Below, one piece after another: positions 17,415-25,589 of a stretch of DNA of 64,000 nt. The stretch is from Nocardiopsis alkaliphila YIM 80379 (GTDB lineage Bacteria; Actinomycetota; Actinomycetes; Streptosporangiales; Streptosporangiaceae): the NCBI RefSeq assembly GCF_000341005.1, contig NZ_ANBD01000103.1, forward strand, positions 18,752-82,751, given 5' to 3'. Positions within the stretch are counted from its first letter, which is position 1. Each line of letters starts with the position of its first letter. The notes beneath the pieces were generated by a model that searched no databases, was not told the origin of the DNA, and saw only the letters and a program-made list of their open reading frames with translations. A program made the translations under genes and the position numbers.

Positions 17415-17420
17415 TAGACT
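17415..17420 (+). promoter_or_regulatory. -10 element of a leaderless promoter (PH-domain gene)
   Basis: TAGACT, identical to the rnpB -10, lies 7 bases before the GTG at 17428; no ribosome binding site is present between them. Confidence 0.55.
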
Positions 17421-17427
17421 CGGGCGG

Positions 17428-18015
17428 GTGACGAACATTCCGCCACACGAAGACGTGTTTCGACCGGGAGAGACACCCGCACCCCCGGAGCCCGAGACGG
17501 GTGTGGCCCACCTGCGGCCCCCGTTGCGGAGGGTGAGTGGCCGTGCGATCGGAGTGTGGACCCTGCGCCTGGTCTTCGGCTCGTTGATCAGCCTGCTCCT
17601 ACTGAGCGCCCTGGCCTGGGTCGTGGGCACCTTCGCCTGGGACTGGGTGCCCGAATGGATCCGGCGGAACCCGTGGGTGCTCCCGGCGGCCTACACCGTG
17701 TACGCACTGCTCAAGATCGCCATCGTGCCCTCGTGGCGGTATCGGGTGCATCGGTGGGAGGTCACCGAGGACGTCATCTACACGCGGGTCGGCTGGATCA
17801 GCCGAGCCTGGCAACTCGTACCGGTCAGCCGCATCCAGACGGTCGACCACACCCAGGGCTGGCTGGAGCGGGTCTTCGACGTGGCCACGCTCAAGGTGCA
17901 GACCGCCTCCTACGCCGGGTCCTCGACCATCGAGGGTCTGGACGCCGAAGAGGCGCGCGGGCTCAGCGAAGAGCTGGCCGTGCGCGCCGGAACGCTCCGG
18001 GACGACGCGACCTGA
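17428..18015 (+). CDS. PH domain-containing membrane protein (YdbS-like)
   Basis: A 195-residue protein with two membrane helices at about residues 42-66 and 78-95, then a bacterial PH-like (bPH2, DUF304) domain. The diagnostic core is YRVHRWEVTEDVIYTRVGWISR followed by PVSRIQTVDHTQGWLERVFDVATL. Role unknown; family members usually pair with a larger multi-PH protein, as here. The stop overlaps the next start by one base (TGATG at 18013-18017), so the two are one operon. The GTG start is supported by the -10 spacing. Confidence 0.87.
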   Translation: MTNIPPHEDVFRPGETPAPPEPETGVAHLRPPLRRVSGRAIGVWTLRLVFGSLISLLLLSALAWVVGTFAWDWVPEWIRRNPWVLPAAYTVYALLKIAIVPSWRYRVHRWEVTEDVIYTRVGWISRAWQLVPVSRIQTVDHTQGWLERVFDVATLKVQTASYAGSSTIEGLDAEEARGLSEELAVRAGTLRDDAT

Positions 18016-19874
18016 TGGATCGACAGTACGAACCCGAATCCGGCCCTCACGACCCGCCGCGGAACACCGATGGCACGGGCGGGTGGATCGCGCCGGGCAG
18101 TACCTCCGGGACGTCGGGGGACCAGCGGTCTGGGCGGGAACACCTCGACGATCAGCAGGGGCGGCCCTCGCCCTCCTCGTGGCCCACGGGGGAGGCCCAT
18201 GGTGCCCACCGACGGACGGAAGAACCCGGCTCGGCCACGCCCACCTTCCTTCCCCCGGTGGCCGATACGGGGGGCGAACCGGCCGCTCCACGTTCCTGGT
18301 GGGGTGAAAAGTCCTCGAACGACCAGGGAGGGGTCCTCGGGGCCGAAGAAGTCCACGGCCTCAGCCCACGCAGCCTGGTCGTGGGGCCGATCAATCAGCT
18401 CAAGAGCCTGTTCCTACCGATCCTGGCCGGTCTGGTCGTGGGCGGTTTCAATCCCTGGGTCCTCACCGCCACCGGATTCGCGGTGGTGGCCCTGCTCATC
18501 GGTGGCTTCGTCACCTGGAAGACCTTTCGTTACGAGGTGGGCGAGGAACGCCTGGAGATCCGCAGTGGCCTGATCCGGCGCTCCCGCCGCACCATCCCGC
18601 TGGAGCGGATCCGGGGAGTGGACGTCACCAGCACGCTTTTGCACCGGATACTGGGTGTGGCCGTGGTGCGCATCGAGGCGGCGGCGGGCTCGGCCGAGGG
18701 CACCGAGGACGGCAAGCTCGACGCGGTGGACCTGGCCGAGGCCGAGCGTCTGCGCCGGGTACTGCTGCATCGCAAGGCCGTGCTCATGGGACGGGAGCGC
18801 CAGGAGGAACCCGCCAGAGGGAGAGAGGACACCGACGAGGAAGCCGCAGTGGCGGAGGAGCCCGCCGACGACACGGTCACCTACTTCCGGATGCCCCGGA
18901 ACTGGTACCTGTACGGGGCGCTCAGCCTGGGCTACCTGCTCACCCCCTTCGTAGTCCTGACCACACTGTTCGGCATGCTCCAGCAGTCGGCGGGGGAGAT
19001 GGTCACCGATTTCCTTCTGGACTGGGTGAGCAGCACCGACCGGGGCTTTCTGCTACTGCTCGCCGTAGTGTTCGTGGGCGCATTGGTGCTATTGATGCCG
19101 GTGTTCGCGGTGGTCTCCTACGCCCTCACTCACTGGGGGTTCTCACTGCGTGGCCGGGATGGGTCCCTGGTCGCCGAACGTGGCCTGTTCACCCGCCGCA
19201 GCGTGACGTTGGAACGGCGACGCATCCGTGGGTACGAGTTGTTCGACAATCCCCTCGAACGCACACGCGGGGCGGTGCGCCTGCGGGCCATCGTCACCGG
19301 TCTGGGCGACACCGCCAACCGTGCGGTCCTGCTGCCCATCGGTCCTCGGGCGAGAGTGGAACAGGTGGTGGACAGCGCCCTGGCCCTGTTCCGTGCTCGC
19401 CTGACCCGCCATCCCAGGGCGGCCCTGTACCGCCGTCTCACCCGTGCGGTGCTGCCGTTCGTGGTGGTGACCGTGGTGGCCGCCGCTTCGGGGATCACCT
19501 GGGTGGCCGTCACCGCCGGTGTGTTGGCCGTACTCGGTGTGCCTTTGGCGGTGGACCGGTACCGGTCGTTGGGGCACGGTTACGACGGTGAACGGGTGAG
19601 CGTGCGTTCGGGATCGCTCTCGCGAGGCCAGGCCACGGTGGAACGTTCGGCGGTGATCGGTTGGACCTGGACCCAGACGCTGTTCCAGCGCCGCTCCGGG
19701 TTGGCCGACCTCCAGGTGACGGTGGGCGCGGGCACCGGTGGTTACACCGCCCAGGACGCCTCGTTGGGGGAGTCGGTGGACTTCGCTGCCCGGGTCACCC
19801 CGGAGATGGTGCGTCCCTTCCTGGTCCGACCACGGGGAGAAGACGAGGGCGGGTCCGCGGATCGTCAGGACTGA
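18015..19874 (+). CDS. Large PH domain-containing membrane protein (YdbT-like)
   Basis: A 619-residue partner of the preceding protein. Residues 1-110 are hydrophilic, Pro/Ser/Thr-rich and probably disordered. After that come two membrane helices, then a bPH2 domain (FRYEVGEERLEIRSGLIRRS ... TIPLERIRGVDVTSTLLHRILG). Two further repeats of helix pair plus bPH2 follow, the second around THWGFSLRGRDGSLVAERGLFTRRSV and the third around GHGYDGERVSVRSGSL. This is the standard three-PH YdbT plan with an extended N-terminal tail. It ends at a 17-bp perfect hairpin facing sepH. Confidence 0.88.
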   Translation: MDRQYEPESGPHDPPRNTDGTGGWIAPGSTSGTSGDQRSGREHLDDQQGRPSPSSWPTGEAHGAHRRTEEPGSATPTFLPPVADTGGEPAAPRSWWGEKSSNDQGGVLGAEEVHGLSPRSLVVGPINQLKSLFLPILAGLVVGGFNPWVLTATGFAVVALLIGGFVTWKTFRYEVGEERLEIRSGLIRRSRRTIPLERIRGVDVTSTLLHRILGVAVVRIEAAAGSAEGTEDGKLDAVDLAEAERLRRVLLHRKAVLMGRERQEEPARGREDTDEEAAVAEEPADDTVTYFRMPRNWYLYGALSLGYLLTPFVVLTTLFGMLQQSAGEMVTDFLLDWVSSTDRGFLLLLAVVFVGALVLLMPVFAVVSYALTHWGFSLRGRDGSLVAERGLFTRRSVTLERRRIRGYELFDNPLERTRGAVRLRAIVTGLGDTANRAVLLPIGPRARVEQVVDSALALFRARLTRHPRAALYRRLTRAVLPFVVVTVVAAASGITWVAVTAGVLAVLGVPLAVDRYRSLGHGYDGERVSVRSGSLSRGQATVERSAVIGWTWTQTLFQRRSGLADLQVTVGAGTGGYTAQDASLGESVDFAARVTPEMVRPFLVRPRGEDEGGSADRQD

Positions 19875-19882
19875 GCGAAGAC

Positions 19883-19920
19883 GCGAGGGCGGTCACCGAT
19901 GGGTCGGTGACCGCCCTCGC
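19883..19920. terminator. Strong bidirectional terminator hairpin
   Basis: Arms 19883-19899 and 19904-19920 are perfectly complementary over 17 bp around a TGGG loop. It separates the convergent PH-protein operon and sepH. Confidence 0.8.
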
Positions 19921-19945
19921 ACCTGTGCGGGTCGTGGGGGATCGT

Positions 19946-21280
19946 TTACTCGTTCTTCTTCGAGCCGAACATGATCTCGTCCCAGGAAGGCACCGAGGCG
20001 CGGCGGCCCCGGCCCTTGCGCTTGGGCGTGGTGGCGCCGGCGCCGGTGGCACCTCCCGCTCCGGTGGCACCGTTCGCGGCGGCCGGGATCGGTGCCGAGG
20101 GTGAGGGCTCGTCCTTGGCCCGGCGCGGGGTGCCCGTTTCGTTGAGGTCGATACCGACCCTGCGCCGACGTGGAGGCTGGGGCTCGACCGCGGGCGGGGC
20201 CGACTCGGGCTCCGGTGCGGGACGTGTGTCCGACCAGCCCGGTGCGGTGGGGGCCTCGGGAGGGCCTCCTGGTTCGGGCCATGCCCGTACCTCGGCCGCG
20301 GGCCGACGTGATTCGGGTTCGGTGCGTGGCTCCGCCCAGGACTCGGGCCGGGGCGCGGGACGTGTGGGTGGCTCCTCGACGGGACCGCGTCGAGGCGGCT
20401 CGTGACGGAAGGCCCCGGGCAGCGGTGCGGCGGGCGGTGCCTCTTGGGGCGTGGGCCTCCGTTCGATGCCCGGACGCCGGGTCTCCTCACGGATCGGCAC
20501 CCCGAATTGGTCCGTGGGCATCACCGGGCGCAGCGGCTCGTCCGAGGGCGTGCTCTGCGTGGGTGATGGGCGAAGCGGTGCGGCGTGGTCGAGACGTCGC
20601 TCGGCGGCGGGTTGTGGGTCCGTCCGGGGCGGGTCGTTGGTGGCCTCGTTACGCCGGGGCGCGAACGGGGTGACGTTGGTGCCGGGTGCGGGAGAGGAGG
20701 CCGGGGGCTCGTTGGAGGAGAACCAGGCGGCCTCTTCGTCGGCGGGTGTGACGGCGTTGTGTCTGGGCTCGTAGAGCCAGTGGGCGACTCGTTCATCGCC
20801 GCCGTGCAGGAAGGCGAGCTTGATCTGCCAGGTACGGTCTTCACGCTTCCAGGAGTCCCACACGGCGTCGCCGGTCTGCAGTTGGTGGGCGCCGATCCGC
20901 TTGCTGACGATCTCCTCCAGGGAGGGACCGGGGGTGGCCTCACCCTGGGCGCGTACGGTGGCGCGCTGGGCCTGCTGCGCGATGTACTCGCGTTCCTGCA
21001 GGATGGGCCCTTCGAACCAGCGGACCCGTTCGATCGGTATCCCGGAGATCTCGGAGATGGCCTCCGCGGTCTCGCCGGACCGAATGCGGGCCTGGATTTC
21101 CTTGGGGCGCAACGGATTCTCCACTTCGATCTCGTACTGGCCGAGCCGGGAGAACTGGCCGCGTACGGCGGCACGGAGGCGGTCGTCGACGGGCAGCGTG
21201 AAGCGGGTGCCGCGGCCGGTGCCGGCCAACACCAGGTAGGTGCCGTCCTCGCTCACGGCCACAAGGCGAAGCTCGTGCAT
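19946..21280 (-). CDS. sepH: Septation protein SepH
   Basis: A 444-residue actinobacterial cell-division protein; SepH in Streptomyces binds FtsZ through an N-terminal helix-turn-helix-like domain and promotes its assembly. The N-terminal DUF3071 domain (MHELRLVAVSEDGTYLVLAG ... WDSWKREDRTWQIKLAF) covers about residues 1-190. The middle is long, Pro/Glu/Arg-rich and disordered. The C-terminus keeps the PSWDEIMFGSKK motif typical of the family. The ATG at 21280 follows AGGGAGGG. It is divergent from the unknown membrane protein gene at 21854. Confidence 0.93.
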   Translation of the reverse strand: MHELRLVAVSEDGTYLVLAGTGRGTRFTLPVDDRLRAAVRGQFSRLGQYEIEVENPLRPKEIQARIRSGETAEAISEISGIPIERVRWFEGPILQEREYIAQQAQRATVRAQGEATPGPSLEEIVSKRIGAHQLQTGDAVWDSWKREDRTWQIKLAFLHGGDERVAHWLYEPRHNAVTPADEEAAWFSSNEPPASSPAPGTNVTPFAPRRNEATNDPPRTDPQPAAERRLDHAAPLRPSPTQSTPSDEPLRPVMPTDQFGVPIREETRRPGIERRPTPQEAPPAAPLPGAFRHEPPRRGPVEEPPTRPAPRPESWAEPRTEPESRRPAAEVRAWPEPGGPPEAPTAPGWSDTRPAPEPESAPPAVEPQPPRRRRVGIDLNETGTPRRAKDEPSPSAPIPAAANGATGAGGATGAGATTPKRKGRGRRASVPSWDEIMFGSKKNE

Positions 21281-21853
21281 CGCCCTCCCTTTCGCGTCCC
21301 GTCGAGGGTTGGTCAAGACCGCCCCTCGCGTTCTCCAAGTCTGGTCGGCCGACAACCGTCCGGCCAGTACCGGGCCCGGCATGTCCGAACTGTGCCCGCC
21401 TCCCACTGCCGTGGTGGTCACCACGGTGGGAGCCACCCCGGGGTCCCGGGGTCCTCGCGGTCGCTTCCGTTGCCAATCTTGACACGCTGGACCTTGCACG
21501 ACCGGGAGCGATCGTGGGGGAATGTCGCCGATTCCAAGCGAAGGCTCCGCGGTGATGGTATCCCGCGTGCCTCGAATCCCCCTAGGCCTGGGAGAAACTC
21601 CGATCTCATGCCAGGTGGCGACATGGTGGGTCTTGGCGTTCGCAACTCGACACGCCGTGGGATGTCACATGGTGATGCTTCTTATTTGATGGCGTTATCA
21701 GCCCCTTGGGGCCTTTAAGGTTATGTATCCACTTGTGGGCGATATGCGAACCATGGGGCCTAAGGGGTCGTCTGCCCCATCACACGCCCATCCCATGACA
21801 CGACGATGTGTCCCGCCGCGCCCCTGCGCGGCCGACGGAGGGGGGAACACACC
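21281..21853. other. Long divergent regulatory region between sepH and the next gene
   Basis: About 570 bases without a gene. It holds a perfect inverted repeat CCGTGGTG-GT-CACCACGG at 21409-21426, flanked by CCCA and TGGG, which may be an operator for sepH. Further right there is an unusually AT-rich patch (about 21670-21750) and a short GCCCC/GGGGC hairpin near 21702-21713. Confidence 0.5.
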
Positions 21854-22939
21854 ATGCGAAGACCCGAACGAGGGGATGGTGCCGAGCCGAACGAAGGTCA
21901 CCGAGGTTCGGAGGCGGGAAGCAAGGAGGGCAAGGACGACAAGAGCGGTGATAAGCAGGGAAAACGTATCGAATTGAGCGTGTCCCAGGTCGCCGGAGCG
22001 GGTGTGGCCACCCTGACCGCGGCCACCGCCGCCTCCTACCTCAACGTCTACGGAACGGTCGTCGGTACCGCCGTCATGGCCGTGCTCAGTACCAGTGCCG
22101 CGCCCGTGATCCAACACTGGATCACCCGCAGCGGAGAGCAAGCCAAGGAACTGGCGGACAAGGCCAAGCAGAACCAGGCACGCAACCTCGTCGAACGGCC
22201 GGAACCGGCCACCGAACACGACGAAGGGCTCCCCTTCGACTCCTCCCTCGACGTCACCCGGAGCATGGCGCTGCCCACCTTGGGAGAGAACCTGCCCGGT
22301 CAGACCCTCGCGCATGGCTTCGGCAACCCCACCGACCCCACTCGGCCCCACGATCCGGTCACGGACGAGGTCACTGAACTCCTGCCTCAGACGCCCCGCG
22401 AGGACACAGAACCCGTGCGACACGCGCTCGAGGACGAAAAATCGCGTCCCAAGCGCGGTTGGCGCGCGGTCCTGATCCCGGCCGGCGTGGTGTTCGTCCT
22501 GGTCATGCTGATCATCCTGGCCTTCGAACTGCTCACCGGCCGTTCCCTGACCGCCTGGACCCAAGGGCAGGACGACTCCACCGCACCCTCCCTCTTGGGC
22601 GGACACTCCGCCCCCGCCCAGCACGACGAGGACGAGGTCCCCTCCGAAACGGAGGAGGGACGGACCCCAGGGGACCCTCGACCCGGTTCCGGGTCGTGGT
22701 CGGACACCGAGGAGCCCGTCGACCCGGGATCCGTTCCAGGCGATCAGGAGACCGGTGCGCCCACCTCACCAACGACCCCCTCCGAACCACCGGCGGAAGG
22801 GCCCGACACGGAGCGACCGAGAGAGCAGATCGCTCCGGGAGACGGTGACCAGAACCAGGGCGAGGGCGCTCCACCGGGTGGCGCGCCCCAGAACGGAGTC
22901 CAGGACGGTTCGCAAGGGGGACCCATGCCCACCGGCTGA
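21854..22939 (+). CDS. Unknown membrane protein with two hydrophobic segments
   Basis: A 361-residue protein I do not recognise. Residues about 40-85 form an Ala/Gly/Thr-rich amphipathic to hydrophobic region (VAGAGVATLTAATAASYLNV). A basic KSRPKRGWR precedes a clear membrane helix at about residues 200-225 (AVLIPAGVVFVLVMLIILAF). The C-terminal 130 residues are acidic, Pro/Gly/Glu-rich and likely extracellular and disordered. The ATG at 21854 follows a GGAGGGGGG run. Its position head-to-head with sepH is suggestive, but no functional link is shown. Confidence 0.7.
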   Translation: MRRPERGDGAEPNEGHRGSEAGSKEGKDDKSGDKQGKRIELSVSQVAGAGVATLTAATAASYLNVYGTVVGTAVMAVLSTSAAPVIQHWITRSGEQAKELADKAKQNQARNLVERPEPATEHDEGLPFDSSLDVTRSMALPTLGENLPGQTLAHGFGNPTDPTRPHDPVTDEVTELLPQTPREDTEPVRHALEDEKSRPKRGWRAVLIPAGVVFVLVMLIILAFELLTGRSLTAWTQGQDDSTAPSLLGGHSAPAQHDEDEVPSETEEGRTPGDPRPGSGSWSDTEEPVDPGSVPGDQETGAPTSPTTPSEPPAEGPDTERPREQIAPGDGDQNQGEGAPPGGAPQNGVQDGSQGGPMPTG

Positions 22940-22946
22940 CCGCGGG

Positions 22947-24245
22947 TCAGCCCAAGACCCGTTCCAGATAGGGGTTGCCGAAGCGGTGGTGTGGGTCCAC
23001 CCGCTCCCGCACCGCGAGCGCGTCCTCCAGCCTGGGGTAGACGCCCTCCAGGTAGGAACGGTCGCGCGTGTGCATCTTGCCCCAGTGCGGGCGTCCTCCC
23101 ACCGAGGTGAAGACCGCCTCCAGGTCGGCGAAGTACTTCTCGTGGGGGACGCCCTGGTACATGTGTACCGCCACGTAGGCGCTCTCACGGCCGTAGGCGG
23201 TGGACAGCCACACGTCGTCGGCGGGGGCGAAACGCACCTCCACCGGAAAACTCACCCGGTGGTCGCCACGGTCCACGATCGAACGCGCCTCCCGAAGCAC
23301 GTCCACGGTGTGTTCGGCCGGGATCGCGTACTCCATTTCCACGAACCGCACCTCGCGCACCGAAGCGAACACCTTGTGCGAGACATCGGTGTAGGCCCGC
23401 GCCGACAACGCCCGAGAACTGAACTGGTTCACCGTAGGCACCATCGACGGGAAACGGCGGCACACACGGTTGACCCGCTCGAAGAGTCGGTTGGAGAGCA
23501 AGTCGTCGTCCAGCCATGCCTTGAGCGGTGACAGCGGACGTGCAGGACCCTCCACGATGTTGTTGCGTTTGGTGTTGGTGTTACCGGTGTGCGGGAACCA
23601 GAAGAACTCGAAGTGGTCGTTGTCGGCTCGCAGTTCGGGAAGCCGCTCCAGCACCTCGTCCAAAGGCATCGGCTCCTCCCTGGCGTGCAACAGGAAGGCC
23701 GGACGTACCGCGAAGGTCAGCGCCGTGACCACACCGAACGCGCCCAGCCCCACCCGGGCGGCGTGGAACAATTCGGGGTCTTCCTCGGCCGAACACTCCA
23801 CCACCGATCCGTCGGCCAGGACCAGTTCGAGGCCCACCACCTGACTCGCCAGTCCGCCCGCGTCTCGACCGGTGCCATGGGTGCCGGTCTGTACCGCCCC
23901 GGAGACGGTCTGCACCGCGATGTCGCCCATGTTGGCCAACGCGACCCCGTGCTCCGCCAAGGCTTCGTTGAAGTCGCACAGCGGTGTGCCCGCGGCCACG
24001 GTGGCGGTGCCGGCGACCGGATCGACGGAGCGCAGTCCGGTCAGGGCGGTGGGGGACAGGAGTAGGCCGTCCGTGATGGCCACGTCGGTGAAGGAGTGAC
24101 CCGTACCGACCATGCGTACACGCAGGTCCTCGGCGGCCGCCGCCGCGATCGCCGAGACGACCTCGTCGGTGTTGTCGGGGGTCGCCATGCGGCGAGGGCG
24201 TGCCTGGTGGGTGTCGGCCCAGGTGTGCCACAACACATCGTTCAT
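22947..24245 (-). CDS. FAD-linked aldonolactone oxidase (D-arabinono-1,4-lactone oxidase type)
   Basis: A 432-residue flavoenzyme of the vanillyl-alcohol-oxidase family. Residues about 15-180 are the FAD-binding PCMH domain; MVGTGHSFTD near residue 45 contains the His usually linked covalently to FAD. The GTHGTGRDAGGLASQV stretch is also typical. The C-terminal ALO domain ends with GGRPHWGKMH and DPHHRFGNPYLERVLG, characteristic of sugar-lactone oxidases. The expected reaction is oxidation of an aldono-1,4-lactone with O2, or with another acceptor. It is divergent from ferrochelatase, with an inverted repeat between them. Confidence 0.9.
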   Translation of the reverse strand: MNDVLWHTWADTHQARPRRMATPDNTDEVVSAIAAAAAEDLRVRMVGTGHSFTDVAITDGLLLSPTALTGLRSVDPVAGTATVAAGTPLCDFNEALAEHGVALANMGDIAVQTVSGAVQTGTHGTGRDAGGLASQVVGLELVLADGSVVECSAEEDPELFHAARVGLGAFGVVTALTFAVRPAFLLHAREEPMPLDEVLERLPELRADNDHFEFFWFPHTGNTNTKRNNIVEGPARPLSPLKAWLDDDLLSNRLFERVNRVCRRFPSMVPTVNQFSSRALSARAYTDVSHKVFASVREVRFVEMEYAIPAEHTVDVLREARSIVDRGDHRVSFPVEVRFAPADDVWLSTAYGRESAYVAVHMYQGVPHEKYFADLEAVFTSVGGRPHWGKMHTRDRSYLEGVYPRLEDALAVRERVDPHHRFGNPYLERVLG

Positions 24246-24263
24246 GTGGTGACATTAACGGTC

Positions 24264-24279
24264 GGTCACCTGGGTGACC
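24264..24279. promoter_or_regulatory. Inverted repeat in the divergent oxidase / ferrochelatase promoter
   Basis: GGTCACC-TG-GGTGACC is a perfect 7-bp inverted repeat. Further half-sites (GGTGAC near 24248, TGTGACC near 24284, GGTCAC near 24308) cluster within 70 bases, which looks like a multi-site operator. Confidence 0.45.
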
Positions 24280-24379
24280 AGATGTGACCGGAACGGGGAG
24301 TGGACCTGGTCACTTCCGGGGCGAAAGTCCCATGACATGGGTCGAGGGCGGCTCGAGGGAACCCGTGGGAGCTGGTTTC

Positions 24380-25411
24380 ATGAGGTACATGAGGCCTTAC
24401 GACGCGTTTTTGCTGATCTCCTTCGGTGGACCGGAGGGCGAGGACGAGGTCATCCCGTTCCTGGAGAACGTCACCCGCGGGCGCAACATCCCCCGCGAAC
24501 GGTTGGCGGAGGTCGGTGAGCACTACTTCCTCTTCGGTGGAGTGAGCCCGATCAACCAGCAGTGCCGGGACCTGCTCGCCGCGGTCACCACCGACTTCGA
24601 CGCCAAGGGTGTCGACCTACCGATCTACTGGGGCAATCGGTTCTGGGCCCCGATGCTCACCGACACCCTGGCTCGGATGAAACAGGACGGCGTCCGCCGC
24701 GTCCTGGCGCTGCCCACTTCCGCGTACTGCAACTGGTCCAGCCGGACCGCCTACCAGGAGGACATCGACCGGGCCCTGGCCGACCTTGGCGAGGACGCCC
24801 CCGAGGTCGACCTGATCCGTCCCTTCTATGACCACCCCGGATTCGTCACACCGCTGATCGAGCACACTCAAGCGGCTCTGGACCGACTGCCCGACCAGCA
24901 GCGCGAAGGGGCGCACCTGCTGTTCTCCGCGCACTCCATCCCCACGACCATGGCCGAGGCCAGCGGAGGACCGGACCACTCCTTCGGCCCCGAGGGCGCT
25001 TACGGGGCCCAGCTCGCCGAGGTGGCCCGTCTGGTCGCGGAGAAGCTCGACCGGGAATACCCCTTCGAGGTCGTCTACCAGAGCCGTAGTGGCCCGCCCA
25101 GCCAGCCCTGGCTGGAGCCGGACGTCAACGATCGAATGGAGGAGCTCAAGGCGGAGGGGGTCCCCGCGGTCGTGGTGATCCCGCACGGGTTCGTGTCCGA
25201 CCACATGGAGGTCAAGTTCGATCTCGACGTGGAGGCCAAGGAGACCGCCGACAGGCTCGGTATGGGTTATGAACGCGCGCTCAGCTCCGGTTCGCACCCG
25301 GCGTTCGTCTCGATGGTCACCGACCTGGTGCGCGAGTACATCGACGGGGCCGAACCGGTCCGGTTGAGTTCGCTGCCCCGTTGCAACGAAGGCGACAGGA
25401 AGTGCTGCTGA
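24380..25411 (+). CDS. hemH: Ferrochelatase (coproporphyrin ferrochelatase type)
   Basis: A 343-residue heme-synthesis enzyme that inserts Fe(II) into the porphyrin. In Actinobacteria the substrate is coproporphyrin III (the CpfC route). Recognisable parts are LLISFGGPEG at the N-terminus, FGGVSPINQQ, the catalytic-His motif LLFSAHSIPTTM near residue 190, YQSRSGPPSQPWLEPDV, and PHGFVSDHMEV with the conserved Glu. The C-terminus ends RCNEGDRKCC; a C-terminal Cys cluster of this sort carries a [2Fe-2S] centre in actinobacterial relatives. ATG 24380 follows GGGAGC; further in-frame ATGs lie at 24332 and 24389. Confidence 0.94.
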   Translation: MRYMRPYDAFLLISFGGPEGEDEVIPFLENVTRGRNIPRERLAEVGEHYFLFGGVSPINQQCRDLLAAVTTDFDAKGVDLPIYWGNRFWAPMLTDTLARMKQDGVRRVLALPTSAYCNWSSRTAYQEDIDRALADLGEDAPEVDLIRPFYDHPGFVTPLIEHTQAALDRLPDQQREGAHLLFSAHSIPTTMAEASGGPDHSFGPEGAYGAQLAEVARLVAEKLDREYPFEVVYQSRSGPPSQPWLEPDVNDRMEELKAEGVPAVVVIPHGFVSDHMEVKFDLDVEAKETADRLGMGYERALSSGSHPAFVSMVTDLVREYIDGAEPVRLSSLPRCNEGDRKCC

Positions 25412-25423
25412 CGGGCTGACCCC

Positions 25424-25457
25424 GGGCGGGGCGCAGGTGATCACCTCCGCCCCGCCC
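25424..25457. terminator. Hairpin after ferrochelatase
   Basis: Arms 25424-25433 (GGGCGGGGCG) and 25448-25457 (CGCCCCGCCC) enclose a second palindrome, AGGTGATCACCT (25435-25446), giving a nearly continuous stem. There is no U-tract. Confidence 0.6.
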
Positions 25458-25547
25458 AGGAGGAACCTGAGGGGAAGAAGGGGGTCAACAGTGTTGATGC
25501 CCTCTGTACTGGGAAAAGGTGGTGATCGATGTCGCCTGGGCCGATAA

Positions 25548-25561
25548 GGTCGAATTCGACC
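25548..25561. promoter_or_regulatory. 14-bp palindrome upstream of the S9 peptidase gene
   Basis: GGTCGAATTCGACC is a perfect palindrome 29 bases before the start of the peptidase gene, in a relatively AT-rich patch. It may be an operator. Confidence 0.35.
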
Positions 25562-25589
25562 ATAAGTCGATGATCCTGGAGTATCTGTC

